DNA of 24,557 nucleotides, taken from NCBI GenBank assembly GCA_937884735.1, contig CAKZYI010000361.1:1-24557 (forward strand), given 5' to 3'. Of this stretch, positions 16,574 to 24,557 are shown one piece after another; the stretch's first letter is position 1; each line of letters starts with the position of its first letter. Under the pieces are notes generated by a model. It was not told the DNA's origin. It saw only the letters and a list, made by a program, of their open reading frames with translations, and did not search any database. The position numbers and the translations under genes are program-made. Source of the stretch: an uncultured Pleurocapsa sp. GTDB lineage: Bacteria > Cyanobacteriota > Cyanobacteriia > Cyanobacteriales > Xenococcaceae.

Positions 16574-16757
16574 ATCTTATCACCGTGTTTAGTAGTTTTA
16601 TGTTTAATTCTCTCTCTACAACTATAAACTATTTAGAAGGTGATTAACTAATAATATCTTCTTTTGGCTGTATCTAAAATAACAAAATAGCTGTAGTATA
16701 AGAAATTCAAATATCAAACCTGATATTTCCTATGTATTTGAGAAAGATTTTCAATAT

Positions 16758-18350
16758 TTAAAATCCAAAATCTTCTTGTAAATTGGACTGCAACATATCA
16801 AGGTTAAGACCATATAAAGCTTTTAAAGCTATTGTATGAGCTTGACTCAATTGTCCATAGCTAAAAACTAAGGTTACCTTAACACCTATAAAAATTTCAA
16901 ACCAACGTAATACATAAGGGCTACAATATATAACTATTCCTTCTATTTGCCCCTGAGACAATAGCTGCTGATAAATTTGTTTGGTTTTGGCAGTTAAACC
17001 AGCATTCCCGCGAAAAGGATTACCTCGAATAAAAATTTGTAATATAGTGGGACTAGAATCTAGCGGGATACAGTTTATTGTATTGCTGTCTACTATTTGT
17101 CTATAGTAACCAAGTTTTTGGGGAATTGCGATCGCGGGAGTGTTGATATCTAAGTAGCTTGCATTTAGTACATCATCTACTACAATTAAGTTGCGCGAAC
17201 CACTTTTCACTGAAAGAATCAGAGGAGTATTCGCTATTTTCAATGAATCCCGCAAAATAGAACTAGCCGTAGGTCTTCCTTGTGGGTTAGACACGGCTGA
17301 AGTCATCTTGCCAGAGCTTGATACCTTATATTTAGCTTGCCAAATCCGTTCTAAGGACTGTTCAATACGCTTTGTCGTAATTTTCCCTGATATTACAGCA
17401 TCATATATAGATGCGATCGCAATCTCTGGATTGTCAGGCATTAATAAAATATCACTACCAGCTTCCACAGCCATCACAGCTACTTCTTCAGGGGGTGCAT
17501 ATTTTGTTATACCTCCCATGATTAGAGCATCGGTAACCACTAGACCAGAAAAACCCAACTGTTTTCTTAATCTTTTGGTGATAATCTCTGTAGAGAGAGT
17601 GGCTGGTTTATTTTTATCCCAGGCAGGAATCAATAAATGTGCAGTCATTACGCTATCCACCCCAGCAGAAATTGCTGTTTGAAAAGGAGGTAATTCAATA
17701 GCGGCTAATCGAGCATCATCGTGGGGTAAAGACGGTAACTCCAAATGAGAGTCTGTGGCGGTATCTCCGTGTCCAGGAAAATGCTTGGCAGTAGTTAAAA
17801 CGGGATATGATTTTGCACCCTTAATTAATGCTGTACTCAAAGCAGAAACAACTCCAGTAGACTCCCCAAAAGCTCTAATATTAATTACAGGATTATTAGA
17901 ATTATTATTTACATCTACTACGGGTGCAAGTATCCAGTTTATGCCCAAAGCGATCGCTTCTTCTGCTGTTATTCTGCCCATATCAGCCGCGTATTTCAGG
18001 GCTAGTTCAGAGTTTTCTGCGTAAATGGCCCCCAATGCCATTGGTGGGGGAAACCAAGTACTTCCAGGGAAACGCTGTCCAATACCTTCTTCGATATCTG
18101 CGGCAATCAACAGAGGTATATTCGCCCAAGACTGAAGCTGCTGCGATCGCTTTTGTAGTTCAATGCTACTGCGCCCTAAAAGAATTACCCCACCCAAGTG
18201 TTATTCTTCTAGCCTCTATTGTAGGTGAGCATTAGAAGCTACCCAGGCAGGATAGCGAATCTGATGGTCAAATAGATAGCCCGAAGCTCGAACCACAATC
18301 ATTTGAGCAATCTGCTCTTTTAAAGATAGACTCTGCCAATCTTGCTTCAT
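16758..18350 (-). pseudogene. GH3 family (NagZ-like beta-N-acetylhexosaminidase) gene broken by two in-frame stops
   Basis: The real start is ATG 18350, 20 bases after the rbfA stop: MKQDWQSLSLKEQIAQMIVVRASGYLFDHQIRYPAW is the normal N-terminus of cyanobacterial GH3 proteins. TAG at 18216-18218 (codon 45) and TAA at 18201-18203 (codon 50) interrupt it, and the same frame then runs on intact for 479 codons (16758-18197, from a Leu TTG that could only be a weak start). Downstream are KHFPGHGDTATDSH, the conserved His/Asp catalytic loop, and VVTDALIMGG, with the nucleophile Asp. The C-terminal 200 residues form a second domain. The reaction would be removal of N-acetylglucosamine from muropeptides. 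A product starting at 18197 would lack the first 51 residues of the barrel, including its first strand. Decay or sequencing errors are both possible. Confidence 0.75.
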
Positions 18351-18370
18351 TAATATTAGTTACCCAAACT

Positions 18371-18751
18371 TTACTCTACTGCCTCTGACTTATTTTGCCT
18401 TTCCGCACTAATTTTATTTAGCAGGTTGAGCATACCATCTCCCCTTTCGAGAGAGCGATCTTCAATAAATTTCACTGTCGGAGTGCGACGCAGCTGCATT
18501 CTGCTACCCAATTCCTTACGGACATAATGAGCCGAAGAATCTAATCCTGCCATAGTTTCTTCTTTTGCTTCTTCTGTGCCATAAACGCTGACAAAGATTT
18601 TTGCGTGTTGCAGATCTCCAGACACATCTACATCAGTAACGCTGACCATTCCTGCTCCAACGCGGTCGTCTTTAATTTCGCTGAGTAACATCTGACTCAC
18701 TTCCCGCTTGATTAAAGCAGCTACACGAGCTACCCTACGACTATTAGCCAT
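18371..18751 (-). CDS. rbfA: RbfA, 30S ribosome-binding factor
   Basis: 126 residues, full length. RbfA is a cold-shock-related factor that binds the 30S subunit and helps maturation of the 5' end of 16S rRNA. Typical features: SRRVARVAALIKREVSQMLLSEIKDDRV at the N-terminus, VSVTDVDVSGDLQHAKIFVSVYG (KH-like fold), and LRRTPTVKFIEDRSLERGDGMLNLLNKI near the C-terminus. The GH3 gene follows after 20 bases on the same strand, an arrangement I know from other cyanobacteria, so a common transcript is likely. Cytoplasmic. Confidence 0.95.
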   Translation of the reverse strand: MANSRRVARVAALIKREVSQMLLSEIKDDRVGAGMVSVTDVDVSGDLQHAKIFVSVYGTEEAKEETMAGLDSSAHYVRKELGSRMQLRRTPTVKFIEDRSLERGDGMLNLLNKISAERQNKSEAVE

Positions 18752-18867
18752 AATCTTTATGTGTTTATTTTGATAACTGTGATGGTGTGATTTAATCCTG
18801 AAATTACACCATCATTAATTGTAGCGATAAAAAAACACTATTTTGACAACTATATTTTCTCATGTCT

Positions 18868-19803
18868 TTATTTAGCCAATTGAGCAAGGATACTAGACTC
18901 AGGAAAAGACATTTTGGGGCTTTCTTCTAGTAAATAATCGAGAAATGTTTCTGCAATTACTGATAATTTTTTTCCTGCAAGACGACATACAAACCAACGA
19001 CGTTTAATAGGAAAATGTTTAAAATCTAAGATAGTAAGCTCTCCTAGTATTCTTTCGGAGATAAGACAGTGTTCGGATAAAATTGATATTCCCAAGCCGC
19101 CTGATATTGCCTGTTTGATGGCTTCATTACTACCCAACTCTAGCTTTACCTTGACTGAAATATTATGTTCAGCAAATAACTGCAAAATTGCGTCTCTTGT
19201 ACCCGAGCCTTGCTCCCTCATAATAAAAGGCTGATCGTTTAATTCATGGAAGTCTAAATATTTTTTTTGCGCCAGGGGATGATCTTTTTTTGCTACTACT
19301 ACTAAAGGATTATTTAAGAATGGCTGACTTCTCAAGTCAATATCTTGGTGGGGATTGCTCACTATATACAAGTCATCCTGATTATTCAACATTCGCTGCT
19401 GAATCTCTTGGTGGTTTGTGACTTTAAGAGCAACATCTATACCTGGGTAATGTTGACAAAAAGAGCCAAGCAGTCTGGGAACAAAATATTTGGCAGTAGT
19501 GATAACAGCCAACTTCAATTGCCCTTGCTTTGTACCTTTTAAGTCAGCTACCTTCATTTCAAAGTTGTTTAATCGCTCAAAAACATCTTGGCAGGTAACT
19601 AATAATTCTTTGCCAGCATCGGTTAGGTATAGACTCTTGCCAATTTGTTCGAATAAAGGTAAACCTACAGCCTTAGTCAGCTGTTTAACTTGACTAGAAA
19701 CAGTTGGTTGAGTAATTAATAATTCCTCTGCTGCGCGAGTAAAACTACCATTTCTCGCTACTGTCTCGAACACTTTTAGTTGATGTAGAGTTGCTTGAAT
19801 CAA
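18868..19803 (-). CDS. LysR-family regulator of the CmpR/NdhR type
   Basis: 311 residues. Residues 1-62 are a winged helix-turn-helix (LHQLKVFETVARNGSFTRAAEELLITQPTVSSQVKQLTKAVGLPLFEQ). Residues 90-300 are a periplasmic-binding-like effector domain (GQLKLAVITTAKYFVPRLLGSFCQHYPGIDVALKVTNHQE). The ADLKG-KQGQL and TTAKYFVPRLLG segments are those of the cyanobacterial CO2-responsive pair CmpR and NdhR/CcmR; I cannot decide between them, and no bicarbonate transporter or ndh gene is adjacent to help. RbcR is less likely, because its N-terminus differs. The gene diverges from grxC across 221 bases, where autoregulation would be expected. Confidence 0.8.
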   Translation of the reverse strand: MIQATLHQLKVFETVARNGSFTRAAEELLITQPTVSSQVKQLTKAVGLPLFEQIGKSLYLTDAGKELLVTCQDVFERLNNFEMKVADLKGTKQGQLKLAVITTAKYFVPRLLGSFCQHYPGIDVALKVTNHQEIQQRMLNNQDDLYIVSNPHQDIDLRSQPFLNNPLVVVAKKDHPLAQKKYLDFHELNDQPFIMREQGSGTRDAILQLFAEHNISVKVKLELGSNEAIKQAISGGLGISILSEHCLISERILGELTILDFKHFPIKRRWFVCRLAGKKLSVIAETFLDYLLEESPKMSFPESSILAQLAK

Positions 19804-20024
19804 AAGTTGATACTCCTAGACTGTTGTTTGATAGTCATTGCTTTAATCTATCATAAACAAAAATCAATACAAAGTACATTAATTATAGCTTTAAATATAT
19901 GTATGGTCTATTTTGCTTTTGTAAAATGGACTGAGTTTAATTTACTTATCAAGCATTACTAGGGAAATGTTTTAATATTTTTAGTATCTATGTAAGAGAT
20001 TAACATAAATTTCCAACTCATATC

Positions 20025-20339
20025 ATGTTTGATTTTATAAACTCTCTGTTGAACCGAAATCCAGAGAAGATCAAAGCTAATGTTGAAATATATACCTGGG
20101 CAACTTGTCCTTTTTGTATCCGCGCTAAATTACTGTTGTGGTGGAAGGGAGTCAATTTTACCGAATACAAAATTGATGGTGATGAAATAGCACGCAACAA
20201 TATGGCACAAAGAGCCAACGGTAGTAAGACAGTACCTCAAATTTTTATTAATAATCAACATGTAGGAGGTTGCGACGATCTTTACAATTTAGATGCTAAA
20301 AATGAATTAAATTCTTTATTGATTCAACCTAGCAAATAA
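20025..20339 (+). CDS. grxC: Glutaredoxin 3
   Basis: 104 residues. The active site is CPFC (Cys28, Cys31) in EIYTWATCPFCIRAK. The cis-proline motif is KTVPQIF and the glutathione-binding GGCDDL follows. An N-terminal extension of about 18 residues (MFDFINSLLNRNPEKIKAN) is usual in cyanobacterial GrxC. It reduces disulfides and glutathione mixed disulfides in the cytoplasm. The gene is often next to gshB in cyanobacteria; here it is followed after 25 bases by the cpeY-like gene. Confidence 0.93.
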   Translation: MFDFINSLLNRNPEKIKANVEIYTWATCPFCIRAKLLLWWKGVNFTEYKIDGDEIARNNMAQRANGSKTVPQIFINNQHVGGCDDLYNLDAKNELNSLLIQPSK

Positions 20340-20364
20340 TTTTTATAGATTAATTTTTTAGATA

Positions 20365-21645
20365 ATGGACAATAGATTTTCCAATATATTTAATTTAACT
20401 GAAGATCAAGCGATCGCCTTGTTAAAAAAGCCTCTGAATACTGAAGATGGCACATCAGAGCGTTATGTGGGGGCAGCACATTTGATTAACTTTCCGAGTG
20501 AAAGATCGATTAATGCTCTGATTGAAGCTATTGGAGATCAAAATCCTGCTTTAGAAAATCGTATTGCCAGACGAAAAGCAGTAGAAAGTTTAGGTCGTCT
20601 CAAAGCTATTCAAGCATTACCCATATTGCGCTCTTGTTTATCGGAGGAAGATGTCTTAATGGTAGAAAATGCCGTATGGTCAATAGGGGAGATTGGTACA
20701 GAAGACGAATCTCTCTTAGAAGCCATCGCCAATCTTTTAACAAAGCCCAATCAAACTTACCGCGTGATCGTCCACACTTTAGCAAATTTTGACTACAAGC
20801 CAGCAATTGAGAAAATAAAGCCTTTCACCAACTATCATGATGAATCGGTCAAAAGTGCGGCGATTGCAAGTTTGGCTCGCTTAACTGGTGATAATAGCCA
20901 AATGAATCTAGTTGTAGACTTTTTGCAAAATGACAATATCAATGCCAGACGCGCTTGTATTCAAGACTTAATCGATGTTGAATATTATCCTGCCATAAGT
21001 GCGATCGCTAAAGCACCTATTTCTGTCGCTTTTCGTCTGCGAGGGATTCGGTTACTAGCTGCCAAAGGGATTGGTGCAGGCAAAATTGCTTTTGCAGAAA
21101 TTGAATCAAGTTTAGATCGGATAATTCGAGATCGTCCTCAAGACATTGATATGGTGCATGAATATGACCAGCCACCGTCTTTAGAATTTTTAATTAGAGA
21201 ACTCTATCATACTGACTTTGGAAGGTGTTATTTGGCAGGGAAGACGCTGCTGGAGTTATATTCTGAAGAAGCTCCTGACGCTTTGTTAAAGACTTATGCT
21301 AATGAGGCAAATAATGATTATGGCGCACACTTTCATGTTATTAAATTATTAGGATTGCTCAAACATAGACCTAGTTATGATTTAATCCTCGAAGCTCTAC
21401 ACAATACTTCTCCCCAATTCCAAAAATCTCGTGCAGCAGCAGCAATTGCCTTGGGAAATCTTGGAGTATCCGAAGCAATTCCTATTCTGAAGGAAACTTT
21501 GAATACACCTATTTTTGACCTCAAATACGCCTGTCTTTTATCGTTAGAAAAATTGGGTGAAAATTTATGGCTAACAGTGGCAGATGATAAAAACCTGTTG
21601 ATCAAAGCTAAGGCAAATCACAAATTAAGCAGTATTAATAGCTGA
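20365..21645 (+). CDS. cpeY: HEAT-repeat phycobilin lyase subunit, CpeY-like
   Basis: 426 residues. Nearly the whole chain is HEAT/PBS-lyase repeats (SERSINALIEAIGD, RRKAVESLGRLKAIQALPILRSCLSEEDVLMVENAVWSIGEIG, SRAAAAIALGNLGVSEAIPILKETL), the E/F-type lyase fold that attaches bilins to phycobiliprotein cysteines. Length (CpeY is about 430, CpcE about 270) and the segments FNLTEDQAIALL, HEYDQPPSLEFLIRELY-TDFGRCYLA point to CpeY, a phycoerythrin alpha lyase. It usually works with CpeZ, which is not here. If the strain lacks phycoerythrin it may act on another biliprotein. It sits between grxC (25 bases) and a phosphopantetheinyl transferase (6 bases), probably in one transcript. Confidence 0.75.
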   Translation: MDNRFSNIFNLTEDQAIALLKKPLNTEDGTSERYVGAAHLINFPSERSINALIEAIGDQNPALENRIARRKAVESLGRLKAIQALPILRSCLSEEDVLMVENAVWSIGEIGTEDESLLEAIANLLTKPNQTYRVIVHTLANFDYKPAIEKIKPFTNYHDESVKSAAIASLARLTGDNSQMNLVVDFLQNDNINARRACIQDLIDVEYYPAISAIAKAPISVAFRLRGIRLLAAKGIGAGKIAFAEIESSLDRIIRDRPQDIDMVHEYDQPPSLEFLIRELYHTDFGRCYLAGKTLLELYSEEAPDALLKTYANEANNDYGAHFHVIKLLGLLKHRPSYDLILEALHNTSPQFQKSRAAAAIALGNLGVSEAIPILKETLNTPIFDLKYACLLSLEKLGENLWLTVADDKNLLIKAKANHKLSSINS

Positions 21646-21651
21646 TTTTAG

Positions 21652-22395
21652 ATGACAGTTTGGCAAAGTCCTTCCAACCCTCCAGTTTTAGATAAAAGCA
21701 AAGTCCATATCTGGCGTGCAAATTTAAATTTTTCTCCAGCCGAAGTAGTTCGTTTGACAGCTTTCTTATCTACTGATGAGATTGCTAGAGCTAATAAATT
21801 TCGTTTCCCACAGCATAAAAGAAGGTTTATTGCTGCCAGAAGCATTTTGAGACAACTATTGAGCAATTATCTAAACATCAGTCCTAATAATATCAAATTT
21901 GATTACGGCGATCGCGGAAAGCCTAAAATAATAGAATCAAACACAGCCAATTCTTTACAGTTCAATATCTCTCATTCTCAAGAATATGCTTTGTTTGGCT
22001 TTACTACTAGCAATCTAATTGGAGTCGATCTTGAATATCTAAGAGAAATGCCAGATGCCGTAAAAATCGCACAGCGTTTTTTTTCTCCCAGGGAATTTGA
22101 TTTAATCAAGAATCTAACTCCCCAACAGCAGTCTCAAGTATTTTTCAAACTATGGACAGCAAAAGAAGCCTACTTAAAAGCGATCGGGATAGGACTTTCG
22201 GGTTCTTTATCTAGTGTTGATATAGATTTTACTCTAGATAATAACAATACTCTAATTTTAGCTATCAACGGAAATACTACCATAGCAAACAACTGGTCTA
22301 TGTATTCTTGCATTCCATCATCTAATTATGTAGGAGCCATTGCCATTAAAACTCAAATTGCCAAACAACAAATTGATTTTTGGAGTTGGCATTGA
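21652..22395 (+). CDS. 4'-phosphopantetheinyl transferase, Sfp/HetI type
   Basis: 247 residues, normal for the Sfp-type. It transfers the phosphopantetheine arm of CoA to a serine of carrier proteins. Motifs: FNISHSQ (His108), IGVDLE with metal-binding Asp126 and Glu128, and FFKLWTAKEAYLKAIG with Glu172 and Lys176. Cyanobacteria usually have one broad-specificity enzyme of this kind that serves fatty-acid ACP as well as polyketide/peptide synthases; no such synthase is in the window. The start lies six bases after the cpeY stop, suggesting translational coupling. Confidence 0.9.
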   Translation: MTVWQSPSNPPVLDKSKVHIWRANLNFSPAEVVRLTAFLSTDEIARANKFRFPQHKRRFIAARSILRQLLSNYLNISPNNIKFDYGDRGKPKIIESNTANSLQFNISHSQEYALFGFTTSNLIGVDLEYLREMPDAVKIAQRFFSPREFDLIKNLTPQQQSQVFFKLWTAKEAYLKAIGIGLSGSLSSVDIDFTLDNNNTLILAINGNTTIANNWSMYSCIPSSNYVGAIAIKTQIAKQQIDFWSWH

Positions 22396-22527
22396 AATTC
22401 GCCATAGTTATTTCACAATTTTCTTTAAGTTAAAACCTCGATGGCACAATAAATCTTAAAATCGATGTATGATCTCTTATGAATTCTTAATATTATGGTA
22501 AAAAGGATTTAATAAGAGAGAATTTCT

Positions 22528-22842
22528 ATGACGACTATTGGCTTTGTAAAGGAAAATAAAGAAGTGATCGCCGCACAGGGGTCTAATTTGCGTGAGAAAG
22601 CTCTTCAAAATCGAATTGATATTTATACCCTTGGAGGCAAACTCAGAAATTGCGGCGGTTATGGTCAATGTGCTACCTGCATCGTGGAAATAGCAGAAGG
22701 AATGAATAATTTATCACCCAAAACAGATTTTGAAAAACGCCGATTAAAGAAAAAGCCTGATAATTATCGTTTGGCTTGTCAAACTATAGTTAACGGCTCT
22801 GTTAAAGTCGTCACAAAACCAAAACCTGCTAAGAAAAAATAA
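22528..22842 (+). CDS. 2Fe-2S ferredoxin-like protein with CX5CX2C spacing
   Basis: 104 residues, a beta-grasp ferredoxin fold. Four cluster cysteines are at 42, 48, 51 and 84 (NCGGYGQCATC and RLACQT). The first gap is five residues instead of the four seen in plant-type photosynthetic ferredoxins, which is the spacing of adrenodoxin/Isc-type and some specialised ferredoxins. The C-terminus is strongly basic (KVVTKPKPAKKK), unlike the acidic photosynthetic ferredoxins, so it likely serves a different partner. A conserved cyanobacterial subfamily has this layout; partner unknown. It has its own 132-base upstream region. Confidence 0.85.
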   Translation: MTTIGFVKENKEVIAAQGSNLREKALQNRIDIYTLGGKLRNCGGYGQCATCIVEIAEGMNNLSPKTDFEKRRLKKKPDNYRLACQTIVNGSVKVVTKPKPAKKK

Positions 22843-22914
22843 CCATATTCTCCGCAGCTATAACCCTAAGTAATGATATTCTAGATATGAATATTGTTTT
22901 AAAATTACCTGCTT

Positions 22915-22919
22915 AGGAG
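22915..22919 (+). promoter_or_regulatory. Ribosome binding site of psbM
   Basis: AGGAG, ten bases before the ATG at 22930, fixes the start of this very short gene. Confidence 0.7.
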
Positions 22920-22929
22920 CTGCTTTTAT

Positions 22930-23040
22930 ATGGAAGTTAATGATCTGGGATTTGTAGCTACTATTCTGTTTGTTTTAGTTCCTACAGTCTTCTTATTAAT
23001 TCTCTTTATCCAAACTGACAAGGATCAAAGAGAAAGTTAA
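22930..23040 (+). CDS. psbM: PsbM, photosystem II reaction centre protein M
   Basis: 36 codons: it opens MEVNDLGFVATILFVLVPTV and ends FIQTDKDQRES. This is the PsbM pattern (M-VNDLGFVA-LLFVLVPTVFL-IL-IQT) with one membrane helix at about 6-27. PsbM sits at the dimer interface of photosystem II in the thylakoid membrane and stabilises the dimer and the QB region. The charged tail DKDQRES replaces the more usual short NK-type tail. A Shine-Dalgarno sequence precedes it. It is monocistronic: the flanking genes are the ferredoxin upstream and a convergent peptidase downstream. Confidence 0.93.
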   Translation: MEVNDLGFVATILFVLVPTVFLLILFIQTDKDQRES

Positions 23041-23238
23041 TATAAGCTTACTAAAAAACAAAATATTTAATGTTGTAGAGCTATTGAGCGATAATTTAAA
23101 ACCCGAAAAGTAATTAATTGATATAATACTGAGGTTATGTATTTTAGCTTTATGCTCGACTTTTTATGTTTGCATGATTACGATAACTAAAAGTAAATAA
23201 GCTATTTTTAAATAGTTGATATTATTGTTACTTCAGGT

Positions 23239-23760
23239 TTAAATTGCTAAATTTTGCCCAAAGTATTCGATTATAGAATCAAAGTCTTTTTTAATTAGAT
23301 CTGTGTTATTTCTTAACAAAGGAACATGAATGAAAATACAATGTATGTGCTTACTTTGTAATTGAATATATTCTAATATCCGATAATATAATCCTTCACA
23401 AACAAACTTTCCTGCATTGCGGCTTACTTCAGTAGCTATTAGCGATTTAGTTAATCCAGCTAAATCTACAGATGTATAAAGGCATTTATCCTCGCAAAAA
23501 GCATTCGATTCTATTGTTAGCTTGCTTCTCTTTTCTGCCATTCCACAACATATAACTACATCAGGATTTATATCTTCAATTTCTTTGATTGTCGTTTGGC
23601 TAGCCAACTTTATATCAACAGGAAGATTTCGTAAAAAAGATAAAGATGCAAGCAAAGAATAGTCTTGTTTTTGTATCTTTGCTAAAAGATCATCAGAAGA
23701 ATTAGATATATGATGAGGAAGCCATGTCTGAAAGGATGTTAAAAGAATTTTAGGTTTCAT
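23239..23760 (-). CDS. pcp: Pyroglutamyl-peptidase I-like (peptidase C15)
   Basis: 173 residues, shorter than the usual 200-215. Pcp removes N-terminal pyroglutamate from peptides. The triad can be placed: Glu84 in KLTIESNA, Cys121 in RNAGKFVCEGLYY and His145 in CIFIHVPLL. The opening KILLTSFQTW with N-SSDDLL matches the family's substrate-loop region, though the usual FGPF is altered to FQTW, and the proline-rich P-ER-A motif around Glu84 is also divergent. Cytoplasmic. The odd substrate loop leaves room for a different specificity. Convergent with psbM; 198 bases between them show no strong terminator. Confidence 0.8.
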   Translation of the reverse strand: MKPKILLTSFQTWLPHHISNSSDDLLAKIQKQDYSLLASLSFLRNLPVDIKLASQTTIKEIEDINPDVVICCGMAEKRSKLTIESNAFCEDKCLYTSVDLAGLTKSLIATEVSRNAGKFVCEGLYYRILEYIQLQSKHIHCIFIHVPLLRNNTDLIKKDFDSIIEYFGQNLAI

Positions 23761-23855
23761 ACTTTATGAAAATTTAATCTCTATAGGAAAGACTAAGATA
23801 TATCTTTATTGAGATACAAGCTATTGACAATTAACAGTATTACTAAATTTTAAAT

Positions 23856-24308
23856 ATGGAAGTACAATTTAGAGAATTTAATCCTTTTGATTTGTGGATT
23901 TGGTTAGAATTTCCTACCGTTCCTTCTCGAATGGAACAGCAATATATCGAAGAGCTATTGGACTCTTGGTTTTATCTTGGCAAGCTTGGTGGATATAACG
24001 CCGAAAATTTGAGCGTCCAGGATACGGGCGTAGAAATAAGCTATATGGAATACGATGTATCGGGCTTAGAGAATGCTCTCATGTCTCCTATGCATAATAT
24101 GGGAGACATTGAATATCTTGGTGTATGGGGAAGATGTTGGTTCGATCTAGGTACTAGCGATCTAATTGCGATCGATATTTTGATCAATTCCATGAACCAA
24201 TTAAGTTATGAGTTAGTTCAATTCAACAAACTTATTATCGGCGGAGAAAATAAAGATTGGGAAGTAGATAGAAATACTAGTAACAGTTCTGCATTCTATG
24301 AAAATTAA
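23856..24308 (+). CDS. DUF3531 family protein
   Basis: 150 residues. The family signature VQFREFNPFDLWIWLEF, then SWFYLGKLGGYNAENL-VQDTG-EISYM-YD and MHNMGDIEYLGVWGRCWFDLGTSDLIAIDILINS is present from end to end. The family occurs in cyanobacteria and plastid-bearing plants, with no established function. No membrane segment or signal; many aromatic residues. The C-terminal 20 residues (after GENKDWEVD) are polar and probably disordered. It diverges from the pcp gene across 95 bases and ends at a small terminator. Confidence 0.88.
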   Translation: MEVQFREFNPFDLWIWLEFPTVPSRMEQQYIEELLDSWFYLGKLGGYNAENLSVQDTGVEISYMEYDVSGLENALMSPMHNMGDIEYLGVWGRCWFDLGTSDLIAIDILINSMNQLSYELVQFNKLIIGGENKDWEVDRNTSNSSAFYEN

Positions 24309-24320
24309 AGCTAGGGTAAT

Positions 24321-24343
24321 CGCATCAAAATATGCGCCTTTTT
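24321..24343 (+). terminator. Short terminator after DUF3531
   Basis: CGCAT (24321-24325) pairs with ATGCG (24332-24336) around a six-base loop, followed by CC and five T (24339-24343), 13 bases after the stop codon. Beyond it, to the window end, I see no gene. Confidence 0.5.
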
Positions 24344-24557
24344 GACCCACATAGCATTGCTAAAATTGCGATTTTCATTGAGTACTTAAGCAAAATTAAT
24401 TACATAGCGGTCGTCACAATATTTCAAAATTTGTTTTACATAGTGAGTTAGATTTTGCCAACTTAAATAAGCCTTTGTTTCAAGCTCTAGTTAGATTTAG
24501 ATATTGAATTAGTGTTGAAGAGGGTAGGATAAAACAAAAGAGAGTAACATCGAGGGG

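Noticed and set aside
17191..18235. Plus-strand reading frames opposite the GH3 gene
   Set aside because: Antisense shadows of a conserved enzyme; no family pattern and no ribosome binding site.
1..24557. Search for tRNA, rRNA, known cyanobacterial small RNAs, prophage, toxin-antitoxin or defence genes
   Set aside because: By eye I found no tRNA T-loop with matching arms, no ribosomal RNA, and no integrase, transposase or defence protein; nothing could be supported.

Overview
The window is from a cyanobacterium. It is AT-rich, carries many copies of the HIP1 octamer GCGATCGC inside genes, and encodes photosystem II PsbM, a CpeY-type phycobilin lyase homologue, MenB (phylloquinone route), ClpS2, a CmpR/NdhR-type LysR regulator and several small families found mainly in cyanobacteria (DUF4327, DUF3531, DUF2103, two small four-cysteine proteins). 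The base composition and gene set would fit a unicellular or pleurocapsalean (Xenococcus/Stanieria/Pleurocapsa-like) lineage, but that placement is inference.

Left part (1-4960): a very large minus-strand gene for a multidomain secreted-type phosphatase fills 1-4190. It has a phytase-like propeller split by a glycerophosphodiester phosphodiesterase (GDPD) domain, then a PhoA-type alkaline phosphatase. It is broken three times: an in-frame TAG near the start, a one-base loss in a homopolymer, and a TAA near the window edge. Upstream lies a 769-base gene-free stretch holding a roughly 200-bp MITE-like element with perfect inverted ends and an 8-bp target duplication.

Centre-left (4960-9960): minus-strand clpS2-DUF2103 diverges from plus-strand genes: gatD (lipid II amidation), a membrane protein with a conserved C-terminal module, pgeF followed after 7 bases by a DUF721/DciA-like gene with a zinc ribbon, and a small cysteine-rich protein ending at a clear terminator.

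Centre (9969-16573): menB, a zinc-ribbon miniprotein overlapping tail-to-tail with rlmN, an hpnB-type glycosyltransferase preceded by a methyltransferase, a three-module pentapeptide-repeat membrane protein, and DUF4327. A long two-way terminator separates the last two.

Right part (16758-24557): rbfA followed by a GH3 (NagZ-like) gene that carries two in-frame stops near its N-terminus; a LysR regulator divergent from a grxC-cpeY-phosphopantetheinyl transferase run; an unusual CX5CX2C ferredoxin; psbM (36 codons); a pyroglutamyl peptidase; and DUF3531.

Most of the window is ordinary housekeeping and photosynthesis chromosome. The unusual points are the two otherwise well-preserved genes broken by nonsense codons, the multi-enzyme phosphatase architecture, the MITE, the short-period repeats between genes, and the repeated module in the pentapeptide protein. 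I saw no CRISPR array, tRNA, rRNA, transposase or defence locus.
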